Shown one piece after another: positions 1-6,096 of a stretch of 14,578 bases of DNA. Under the pieces are notes generated by a model that ran no database searches, had not been told where the DNA came from, and worked only from the letters and a program-made list of their open reading frames with translations. Position 1 is the stretch's first letter, and each line of letters starts with the position of its first letter. The position numbers were made by a program, and so were the translations under genes. The stretch is taken from the NCBI GenBank assembly GCA_045633415.1, contig JAZQYH010000021.1, positions 1 through 14,578 on the forward strand, written 5' to 3'. The stretch is from RGIG3102 sp045633415. GTDB lineage: Bacteria > Bacillota > Clostridia > Oscillospirales > Ruminococcaceae.

Positions 1-3
1 ATA

Positions 4-1158
4 TTATTCCTTATCCACTACCAGCTGACCGTTTACAAATACTTTCACGATTTTTGTGCTGATTTCCAGTGGATTGCCGTCGCAAATCAGAATATCTGCA
101 TCTTTGCCTTCTTCAAGGGAGCCTACTCTGTCTTCGATACCGATGTGCTTTGCTGGGTTGATAGTGATAGCCTGCAGAGCAGCGAATGGGTCCATACCAG
201 CGGCAACAGCCATGCCAGCGCAGTGTGGCAGATGCTGCTGTGGAATTACAGGAGAGTCAGTGATAATGGAAACCTGACAGCCTGCTGCTGCCAGAACACC
301 CGGTGTAGTCCAGCTTTTGTTTCGCAGTTCGTATTTGGAAGCGCTTGTAAGTGTTGGACCTACAGCCAGTGGATATTTTTCGCTTGCCAGTTCTTCCACA
401 ATAAGATGACCTTCTGTTACGTGTTCCAGAGTCATTTTTACACCAAATTCTTTTGCAATCCTGATAGCATTGAAAATATCATCAGAAGCGTGTGCATGGG
501 CTTTCAGTGGCATTTCGCCTTTGATTACAGGTACCAGAGCTTCCATTTTCATATCGAATGGTGGGCGTTTGGAATAATCATCACCAGCGGCATCCAGTTT
601 TGCGGCATATTCTCTGGCTTTAAACAGCATTTCACGAAGTTTTGCAGATGTGGACATACGTGTGGAGTTGCCTTTGTCACGATAAACACGTTTTGGGTTT
701 TCGCCAAATGCACATTTCATAGCTACATTATCTCTAACCACCATGTCATCACTGCGACGACCAACAGTTTTGATAGCTACAAATGTGCCACCCAGTACGT
801 TGGCTGAACCAGGACCTGTACATACAGTTGTTACACCGCCTTCAACAGCCTGTGCGAAAGCTGGGTCCATTGCCTTGATACCGTCAATACCACGCATCTG
901 TGGGCAGGCGATGTCATTCATTTCATTGTAGTCCATACCTTCGTAGCCAATGCCGTAGCCATCCAGACCGATGTGACCGTGAGCTTCAACAAAACCAGGA
1001 TAGATGTGCATACCTGTTGCGTCAACAAGGTCAACATTTTCGCCTTCTGGAATATCGCAGTCGATTTTTACAATTTTGCCGTTGCCAACAAGAATGTCAG
1101 CTTTGAAAGGTTCTGGATTGATAGCATTGTGAACCAGACCATTTTTAATAAGTATCAT
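4..1158 (-). CDS. Metal-dependent amidohydrolase, imidazolonepropionase-like
   Basis: Complete 384-residue member of the amidohydrolase superfamily, cytoplasmic hydrolases that cleave C-N bonds in cyclic or acylated compounds. A short N-terminal beta domain leads into the first metal motif, H60-G-H62 (in EAHGH). Further ligands are visible in KAHAH (H221/H223) and LEHVTEGH (H246/H251), with the catalytic aspartate at IITD301. The C-terminus closes with the usual GSLEEGKDADILI strand and VFVNGQLV. No carboxylated lysine is obvious. The start is fixed by AGGAGA six bases before the ATG. It lies 31 nt downstream of the sugar-kinase gene on the same strand with no terminator between, so the two are probably co-transcribed. 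The family is clear; the substrate cannot be read from the sequence, and pairing with a sugar kinase only hints at salvage of a glycosylated or nucleoside-like compound. Its own terminator would lie outside the window. Confidence 0.88.
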   Translation of the reverse strand: MILIKNGLVHNAINPEPFKADILVGNGKIVKIDCDIPEGENVDLVDATGMHIYPGFVEAHGHIGLDGYGIGYEGMDYNEMNDIACPQMRGIDGIKAMDPAFAQAVEGGVTTVCTGPGSANVLGGTFVAIKTVGRRSDDMVVRDNVAMKCAFGENPKRVYRDKGNSTRMSTSAKLREMLFKAREYAAKLDAAGDDYSKRPPFDMKMEALVPVIKGEMPLKAHAHASDDIFNAIRIAKEFGVKMTLEHVTEGHLIVEELASEKYPLAVGPTLTSASKYELRNKSWTTPGVLAAAGCQVSIITDSPVIPQQHLPHCAGMAVAAGMDPFAALQAITINPAKHIGIEDRVGSLEEGKDADILICDGNPLEISTKIVKVFVNGQLVVDKE

Positions 1159-1189
1159 AATCGTTCTCCTTTTATTCTATATATAATTG

Positions 1190-2113
1190 TTATTTATCTG
1201 ATTTCATAAACTCGTCGATTTCGCTTCTCCAAGGCATAGCAGGAGTTGTGCCCAGTCTTTGCACTGACAAAGCCGCCAGAGCATTTGCAAAATCTGCCGC
1301 CTGCCAGATGTCCTTGCCTTCTGCCAGGGCAGCCACCAGACCACCGTTGAAAGCATCACCTGCGCCTGTGGTATCCAGAGCATTTACAGGGTATGCTGGC
1401 AGAATTTCACGTTTTTCTGCTGTGGCGATATAAACACCTCTGCCACCAAGGGTAATCAGTACATTCTGCACACCTTTTGCAAAGAAGAAATCCGCCGCTT
1501 TGTTGGCATTTTCCAGACTGTCTATAACAATGCCTGTAAGGATTTCTGCTTCCACTTCGTTAGGTGTAATCATATACAGGCCGTCGTAGATTTCGTCTTC
1601 CACAGGCTGTACAGGAGCAGTATTGAGAATAACCTTTACACCAAGCTGTTTTGCAAGACCAATCACCTTTCTTGTGGCAGAAACGTTTGTTTCCAGCTGT
1701 GTCAGCAGATATTCAGACTGTGTAAGCTCGTCTGTGATGGATTCAACTTCTGCGTCAGTGATAGTGTTGCAACTGCCCAGAATAACAACAATTTCGTTCT
1801 GGCTGGTGTTTTCGTCCACCATAATCAGCGCCGCACCTGTTTCCACATCATCAGAATACAGGATTTTGTCTTTTTTCATGCCGATTTCATCCATAGCCGT
1901 CAGAGCAACCTGTGCAAAGGTATCACGGCCCAGCTTTGTAACCATGGTTATGTCGGCACCTGCCTTGTGGGCGGCAACACCCTGATTGAAGCCTTTGCCA
2001 CCTGGACCCATTTTAAACATGGAGCCTTTCACAGTTTCACCAGGTACTGGCAGATGAGGTGTGCGCCCCATCAAATCAACAACAAAGCTGCCAAAAACAG
2101 TCACTTTACCCAT
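1190..2113 (-). CDS. PfkB-family carbohydrate kinase, ribokinase-like
   Basis: 307-residue sugar kinase of the PfkB/ribokinase family, transferring phosphate from ATP to a sugar or nucleoside hydroxyl. Both family signatures are present: the glycine-rich GPGGKGFNQG near residues 36-45 and DTTGAGDAFNGG at 247-258 with catalytic base D253. A TPNE motif sits near 183-186. ATG at 2113 is chosen because GGGAGAG lies seven bases upstream of it; an in-frame TTG at 2128 overlaps that ribosome site and is unlikely. In classical ribokinases the N-terminal strand carries an Asn-x-Asp that grips ribose; here the strand reads SFVVD, keeping D13 but with V11 where the Asn is expected. Ribose may therefore not be the substrate, and I withhold rbsK. 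First gene of an apparent operon with the amidohydrolase. Confidence 0.9.
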   Translation of the reverse strand: MGKVTVFGSFVVDLMGRTPHLPVPGETVKGSMFKMGPGGKGFNQGVAAHKAGADITMVTKLGRDTFAQVALTAMDEIGMKKDKILYSDDVETGAALIMVDENTSQNEIVVILGSCNTITDAEVESITDELTQSEYLLTQLETNVSATRKVIGLAKQLGVKVILNTAPVQPVEDEIYDGLYMITPNEVEAEILTGIVIDSLENANKAADFFFAKGVQNVLITLGGRGVYIATAEKREILPAYPVNALDTTGAGDAFNGGLVAALAEGKDIWQAADFANALAALSVQRLGTTPAMPWRSEIDEFMKSDK

Positions 2114-2280
2114 AATAATCTCTCCCAATGTTTTATTAAGTATATAATAACATAATAGTATGTGTTTTACTATTTTATAAAATCACAAAATTTCAGTTTT
2201 GGATTTGTGTAGGAGGACAAAAGTAAAAGCTGTTTGTATTTGCAATGAAATTTATCGTGAACAAATAAAAAGCACTCTCA

Positions 2281-2386
2281 CAGTATGGGAAGGTGTCAGC
2301 AAAGCTGACGGATGAAGTCGTAAAACTATAATTTTCTGCCACTTCATCCATCGCAAGCGGTCCCCCTTATCCTTTCAGGGGAAGGC
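2281..2386. repeat. Palindrome-rich intergenic element, probable dispersed repeat
   Basis: Three nested inverted repeats sit side by side in the otherwise AT-rich gap before the sugar kinase. GTCAGC/GCTGAC (2295-2300 and 2304-2309) forms a 6-bp hairpin with a 3-nt loop. GGATGAAGT (2310-2318) pairs perfectly with ACTTCATCC (2341-2349) around a 22-nt loop. CCTT..CC (2365-2372) can pair imperfectly with GG..AAGG (2378-2385). CGCAAGCG adds a mini-hairpin at 2352-2359, and GGGAAGG occurs directly repeated at 2287-2293 and 2379-2385. From memory this resembles short non-coding repeats common between genes of gut Clostridia. Only one copy is in this window, so its repeated nature is inference. The rest of the gap (2114-2280) is AT-rich with no gene and no convincing promoter. 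Confidence 0.5.
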
Positions 2387-2402
2387 ATTATATCATTTGT
2401 TA

Positions 2403-2442
2403 AATAATAAAAAGGAACGGTCATCCGTTCCTTTTTATTATT
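2403..2442 (-). terminator. Rho-independent terminator of rqcH
   Basis: A perfect 18-bp inverted repeat (2403-2420 with 2425-2442) around a 4-nt loop. On the minus strand the core GGAACGG/CCGTTCC stem is followed by TTTTTATTATT. The TAA stop of rqcH (2438-2440) lies inside the stem, so the terminator begins within the coding end. The core matches the two other minus-strand terminators of this window. Confidence 0.88.
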
Positions 2443-4177
2443 TTCTTGTGCTTTCCAATTTTTCAATAACCGCTTCGTCCACAACTATTGCCGCACTTTC
2501 ATAAGTGTCGTAGATAACCATACCTGGTTTCAAATCGTTTGTCTTGCGGATATTTTTTACAAAGGTATAGTCCACTTCCACCTTGGCATTGCCCTTCTGG
2601 CTAGAATGGTATACCGCCAGCATAGCCGCTTCGTTCTGTGTGACAAGTGGGATGTCTGCGCCTTCGCTCATAACAACCACGTGACTGCCCGGTGCATTTT
2701 TGGTGTGGAACCACATATCCTTGCCACGGGCGGTTTTCATTGTCAGTCGGTCATTCTGCAGGTTGTTTCTGCCCACAAGTATAAGGAAACCGTCTGATGA
2801 TGTATATCTGATAAAATCCTGTGGCTTCTGCTTCTTTTCTCTGTTTTTGTAATATTTCAGATAACCAGCACCATGAAGTTCTGCACGGATAGCCATCAGC
2901 TCTGCTTCGTTGGCGGCATTGTTTACGCTGTAAGCCACTGTCTGCAGATATTCCAGCTCGATTTCGCCCTGTGAAATCAGCATAGTCAGCATTTTAACCG
3001 CTGTCTGCTTTCTTTTATATTCCTTATAATATTTCTGTGCATTCTGATTGCCAGAAAGTTTTGGGTCCAGTGGAATTGTAACAGTAGAATTATCATAGTA
3101 GTTCAGCACATCCACTTTTTTCATACCTTTTTCCAACTGCCACAGATTAGCTGTCAGCAGTTCACCATAAATACGGTATTTTTCGTTGTCTGTACTCTGT
3201 GTCAGCTCTTCTTTTCTGGCAATCTGTTTTCTGGTAGTTCTTTCCACCAGATTCTGTACCAGCTTGTGCAGGTCTTTGCCTTTTTGTCTTAAGCGCTCTG
3301 CTTTGTCCTTTTCACTGTAATATTCATCCAGAAGCTGATTTACAGAATCAAAAGTTTTTGTTTCCAGACCCTCATACTGTGTCAGCGGTAAAAAGCTGTA
3401 CTCGCTTGGGGCACCCTGCTGATTGTAAACCACTGTGTACACAGGGTTGTTGAAATATTCCACCACTTTATAGGCGGCATCTTTCACCCTTGTTTCCACA
3501 TCTTCCGGCAGTTTGTCAGCATAATAGTCACCACTGTGGGCAAGATAAGCTATCTCCCTTGCCACAACAGGACCCATACCCTGACTTGAGCGCAGGAAAG
3601 CCTGGTCAACTGTACCATTAAAAGAAAAAACTTTTTCCAGCACAGCTTCTGTCTGGCTGATGAATTTTGGATTGTCACGGTTTGGTGGCAGTTTATACAT
3701 AAGCCCCGGTAACAGCTGACGCACGCTGGAAGCATCAGCATCAACTCGCTTCATAGCATCAATTATTTTGCCTTCGCCGTTGATAATAACAAGGTTTGCA
3801 TAGCGGCCCATAAGTTCAGCGGCTATATCGATATTTACAGTGTCCCCCATTTCACTGGTGGCTGTAAATGTAAGCATGATAATGCGCTCGCCTTCAACAG
3901 ATGTGGCACCGATAAAACGGGCACCTGATAAATATTTGCGCAAAAGCATACAGAAAGATGGTGGTGTCTGTGGGTTTTCAAAACTTTCGTTTGTAAGGCA
4001 GATTCGTGCAGAACCACTGCGTGCAGACAACAGCAGTTTTATATTGCCATCTCTTTTTCTTAAATGGAACACCACTTCATCCTTTGAAGGCTGGTGTATT
4101 TTGTCAATTCGGCTGCCCTGTAACTTTTCGTCCAGTTCCTTTGCCAGAAGTGACATTGTAATTGCATCTAATGCCAT
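2438..4177 (-). CDS. rqcH: RqcH, NFACT-family ribosome quality control protein
   Basis: 579-residue NFACT protein, the bacterial counterpart of Rqc2/NEMF, close to the roughly 570 residues of Bacillus RqcH (also called FbpA/YloA). RqcH binds obstructed 50S subunits carrying peptidyl-tRNA and recruits tRNA-Ala to add C-terminal alanine tails. The NFACT-N domain opens with MALDAITMSLLAKEL and contains ELMGRYANLVI near 121-131. The pair E97-R98 falls where B. subtilis RqcH has the D97-R98 needed for tRNA handling, a conservative change. A lysine- and arginine-rich helical, probably coiled-coil, middle part (roughly 280-450) precedes the NFACT-R (DUF814) domain from about 455, with GRNN near 469-472, DMWFH at 487-491 and PGSHVV just after. 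The ATG follows AGGAGA, 9 nt after the Nif3-family gene, indicating one transcript. Confidence 0.95.
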   Translation of the reverse strand: MALDAITMSLLAKELDEKLQGSRIDKIHQPSKDEVVFHLRKRDGNIKLLLSARSGSARICLTNESFENPQTPPSFCMLLRKYLSGARFIGATSVEGERIIMLTFTATSEMGDTVNIDIAAELMGRYANLVIINGEGKIIDAMKRVDADASSVRQLLPGLMYKLPPNRDNPKFISQTEAVLEKVFSFNGTVDQAFLRSSQGMGPVVAREIAYLAHSGDYYADKLPEDVETRVKDAAYKVVEYFNNPVYTVVYNQQGAPSEYSFLPLTQYEGLETKTFDSVNQLLDEYYSEKDKAERLRQKGKDLHKLVQNLVERTTRKQIARKEELTQSTDNEKYRIYGELLTANLWQLEKGMKKVDVLNYYDNSTVTIPLDPKLSGNQNAQKYYKEYKRKQTAVKMLTMLISQGEIELEYLQTVAYSVNNAANEAELMAIRAELHGAGYLKYYKNREKKQKPQDFIRYTSSDGFLILVGRNNLQNDRLTMKTARGKDMWFHTKNAPGSHVVVMSEGADIPLVTQNEAAMLAVYHSSQKGNAKVEVDYTFVKNIRKTNDLKPGMVIYDTYESAAIVVDEAVIEKLESTRK

Positions 4178-4186
4178 TTGTATCTC

Positions 4187-4924
4187 CTAAATGTTGTGTA
4201 CCAGATTTTCAGCAATATAAACCTGTACATCTATATCTTCAAAATTTTCCCGGATAAGTGCACCAATGGTTTCCACACTTAATTTTTCGGAATTGTCGTG
4301 ACCTACTGTCACCACAGCTATCCCCTCTGATGCCAGCTCCAGCATATCGTGGTATTTGCTTTCACCACAGAGGAAGCAGTCAGCACCGCTTTCGATAACT
4401 TCGTCTTTCATACCACTGCCACTGCCAGCGCAGATAAACACAGTGTTGATTTTGTTGTATGGCAGTGTTACAGAGGCAGCACCAAAAACGGATTTACACT
4501 TCCAGCCCAGTTCCTGAACGGAAATACCGTCTGTTTCAGCCAGAACGCCGTATTCAAAGCTGTCGTCCGGGATAATATCCAGCCCCAGCTTTTCAGCCAT
4601 AGACCAGCAGGTGCCAAACTGATATTTATCAAAGTTTGTATGGGCAGAAATAACGCTGATGTCATTTTTAATCAGCTGATAAACCACATCGCCGGCATAG
4701 ATTTCTTTAAGTGGTGAAAATATTACAGGGTGGTGGGAAACAATCAGTTTTGCCCCCATTTCCACAGCGGCATCCACAACACTTGGTGTAACATCCAGAC
4801 ATACCAATACAGCGGATATTTCTTCCCCGCTGTAAACCAGCAGACCGCTGTTGTCCCATGAATCCTGTGTGTCAAAAGGAAATTCCCTGTTAAGCAAATC
4901 AAAAACCTGTCCGGCTGTAACCAT
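4187..4924 (-). CDS. Nif3-like dinuclear metal centre protein (YqfO/DUF34 family)
   Basis: 245-residue member of the Nif3/DUF34 family, often labelled GTP cyclohydrolase I type 2 although the physiological reaction is unsettled. The dinuclear metal ligands are visible: H64-H65 in VSHHPVIF, H95 and D99 in SAHTNFD, and H209 and E213 in VGHDNSE. The opening WDNSGLLV is typical. At about 245 residues it is the short form, lacking the PII-like inserted domain that takes B. subtilis YqfO to about 370. The start ATG follows GAGG by six bases. Firmicutes often place this family next to trmK, as here, although a terminator and probable new promoter (4960-4988) separate them. It is followed by rqcH 9 nt downstream. 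A role in metal handling or a tRNA- or ribosome-linked process is inference from neighbours. Confidence 0.92.
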   Translation of the reverse strand: MVTAGQVFDLLNREFPFDTQDSWDNSGLLVYSGEEISAVLVCLDVTPSVVDAAVEMGAKLIVSHHPVIFSPLKEIYAGDVVYQLIKNDISVISAHTNFDKYQFGTCWSMAEKLGLDIIPDDSFEYGVLAETDGISVQELGWKCKSVFGAASVTLPYNKINTVFICAGSGSGMKDEVIESGADCFLCGESKYHDMLELASEGIAVVTVGHDNSEKLSVETIGALIRENFEDIDVQVYIAENLVHNI

Positions 4925-4959
4925 AGCATACCTCGATAAATAATATAAATACTTATTAT

Positions 4960-4988
4960 ATTAAAGCATATTTTTATATTTTGGGCAA
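4960..4988 (-). promoter_or_regulatory. Probable sigma-A promoter for the Nif3-family/rqcH operon
   Basis: On the minus strand TTGCCC (4983-4988) is separated by 17 bases from TTTAAT (4960-4965), which is preceded by TGC as in an extended -10. A TATAAT-like stretch follows directly and could serve instead with poorer spacing. It lies just beyond the trmK terminator and would give a leader of about 30 nt. Confidence 0.4.
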
Positions 4989-5027
4989 GTGTGGGGTATT
5001 GCAAGGAAAAATCTTGGAAAAATTTAA

Positions 5028-5051
5028 AAAGGAACGGTTCCCCGTTCCTTT
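5028..5051 (-). terminator. Rho-independent terminator of trmK
   Basis: AAAGGAACGG (5028-5037) pairs with CCGTTCCTTT (5042-5051) around a 4-nt loop. On the minus strand the stem runs into TTTTTAAATTTTT. The trmK stop codon (5050-5052) overlaps the hairpin base. The core stem is identical to that of the rqcH terminator. Confidence 0.85.
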
Positions 5052-5733
5052 ATTTCAGCAATTCCCTGATTTTATTTATAGCTGTTTCATATTCAGCATT
5101 CTGTGTGCCGTTATCTATTTCAAAGCCTTTCCGTTTTTTCTCCAGCTGGGAAAGTATCATTTCAAAATAGCCTCTGGCATCGTCGCCAGTACATTCACCG
5201 CTTTTGCCTATATACAAATCATACACATCAGGTGTATGGCAAGTGCCTGTGTACACAGCACTGATACAGCTGTAATATTTGCCTTTTTCGCTTACAGTCT
5301 GCTCTTTTTCAATTTCAAAGCCGTTTTCATACAGATATTTTCTTATCTGGTAGCCGCTCTGGGCAGGCAGAAGCACAAGATGGGTTTTCTGCTTTTTCAC
5401 AAATGGAGCAGATTCAATAACTGCTTCCATAGTGTGACCACCCAGACCTGCAATTACCACGTGGGTAATACGGCTGGTGTCTTCAATGCCCTGCAAGCCG
5501 TCTGTCAGCAAAAAGTCTGCTGTGTGGGATAAATTATATGTTGCGAATAAATCAATAGCTTTCTGCAGTGGCTGTTTGTTTATGTCGGTGGCGATAACAT
5601 GCTGCGCCTTGCCTCTTTCTATAAGATAAAGTGACAGTTTGCCGTGGTCGCACCCCACATCGCATACAGTGTCTCCATTATCAACAAAAGAGGCAGCCAT
5701 TAACAAACGACTGCCAATATTTGTATCTTTCAC
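5050..5733 (-). CDS. trmK: tRNA (adenine(22)-N1)-methyltransferase TrmK
   Basis: 227-residue class I SAM-dependent methyltransferase matching the TrmK (YqfN) family, which makes m1A22 in bacterial tRNAs, notably tRNA-Ser and tRNA-Tyr. The SAM-binding motif I reads CDVGCDHG (24-31), the acidic residue ending the next strand is D50 in VIATD, and the family motif IAGLGGHTM sits at 94-102, followed by LLPAQSGYQIRKYL (121-134) where the family has its conserved Q/N-P loop. The C-terminal third is a charged helical region, as expected of the TrmK coiled-coil domain. The only suitable start is GTG at 5733, three bases after the DUF1858 stop, with a weak ribosome site (GGTAAC), so translational coupling is likely. 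Length matches the family. Cytoplasmic. Confidence 0.93.
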   Translation of the reverse strand: MKDTNIGSRLLMAASFVDNGDTVCDVGCDHGKLSLYLIERGKAQHVIATDINKQPLQKAIDLFATYNLSHTADFLLTDGLQGIEDTSRITHVVIAGLGGHTMEAVIESAPFVKKQKTHLVLLPAQSGYQIRKYLYENGFEIEKEQTVSEKGKYYSCISAVYTGTCHTPDVYDLYIGKSGECTGDDARGYFEMILSQLEKKRKGFEIDNGTQNAEYETAINKIRELLK

Positions 5734-5736
5734 AGA

Positions 5737-5934
5737 TTAGTTACCAAAGTGAGCGTTCAGTTTTGCAACCAGTTCATCAGCGTCTGTACCATGAACATAG
5801 CATGCCTGTTCAATGTTTTCGCCTCTAGCTGATGGACAGCCCAGACAGTGCATACCGATTTCTAAAAAGTAAACAGCTGTGGATGGGTCTGTATCTAAAA
5901 TTTCGCCAAGATTAGTTTTTCTTGTTACTACCAT
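5737..5934 (-). CDS. DUF1858 domain protein, redox-disulfide type
   Basis: 65-residue protein made of a single DUF1858 domain, the small helical module described as a hybrid-cluster-protein-associated redox disulfide domain, common in anaerobes. The hallmark is IGMHC30-L-G-C33 followed by C45 (in EQACYVHG), so a C-x2-C pair plus a third cysteine is available for disulfide or metal chemistry. The N-terminus KTNLGEILDTDP and the end ADELVAKLN are typical. Start ATG with AGGAGA nine bases upstream. It is the promoter-proximal gene ahead of trmK. No partner enzyme such as Hcp is in the window, so its target is unknown; the domain assignment is secure, the role is not. Confidence 0.88.
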   Translation of the reverse strand: MVVTRKTNLGEILDTDPSTAVYFLEIGMHCLGCPSARGENIEQACYVHGTDADELVAKLNAHFGN

Positions 5935-5975
5935 GATAATCTATCTCCTTTGCAAATTTCTTTTATTGCAATAGT

Positions 5976-6004
5976 ATTCTACCAAATAATTATAAATTAT
6001 GCAA
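5976..6004 (-). promoter_or_regulatory. Sigma-A promoter of the DUF1858-trmK operon
   Basis: On the minus strand TTGCAT (5999-6004) and TAGAAT (5976-5981) are separated by exactly 17 bases. The predicted transcript starts near 5969, giving a leader of about 35 nt with AGGAGA before the ATG. A 17-bp palindrome sits 6 bases upstream of the -35 element. Confidence 0.7.
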
Positions 6005-6010
6005 CATCTG

Positions 6011-6027
6011 TTGTGATTAAATCACAA
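6011..6027. promoter_or_regulatory. Operator-like palindrome TTGTGAT-N3-ATCACAA
   Basis: A perfect 7-bp inverted repeat with a 3-nt centre, spanning about -58 to -42 of the DUF1858-trmK promoter. The arms resemble CRP/FNR-type (TGTGA..TCACA) or Rex-type (TTGTGA..TCACAA) half-sites, but the gap between the TTGTGA arms is 5 bases rather than the 6 of the usual sites. An overlapping smaller repeat CAACA-TC-TGTTG occupies 6002-6013. The regulator is not known. Confidence 0.5.
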
Positions 6028-6054
6028 TTGGAATCAAAAGTATGCTCCATATAA

Positions 6055-6080
6055 AAAAGGAACAGTCTCCTGTTCCTTTT
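6055..6080 (-). terminator. Rho-independent terminator of the two-component operon
   Basis: AAAAGGAACAG (6055-6065) pairs with CTGTTCCTTTT (6070-6080) around a 4-nt loop; on the minus strand the stem continues into TTTTTTAT. It lies 16 nt after the histidine-kinase stop and is a one-base-pair variant of the stems after rqcH and trmK. Confidence 0.88.
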
Positions 6081-6096
6081 CTTTATCTTTGTTCAC

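Noticed and set aside
145..807. Long plus-strand frame antisense to the amidohydrolase
   Set aside because: No ribosome site, odd Phe/Cys/His composition, and it wholly overlaps a well-supported gene.
2114..2128. Upstream in-frame TTG start for the sugar kinase
   Set aside because: The TTG overlaps the ribosome site that serves the ATG at 2113.
2129..2230. Promoter for the sugar-kinase operon
   Set aside because: Several TATTAT- or TACTAT-like boxes exist, but none has a fair -35 at 16-18 bases; I could not choose one.
2211..2267. AGGAGG followed by a tiny plus-strand frame (ATG at 2244, 7 codons)
   Set aside because: The spacing from the ribosome-like site to the ATG is far too long and the peptide is only seven residues; no homology is evident.
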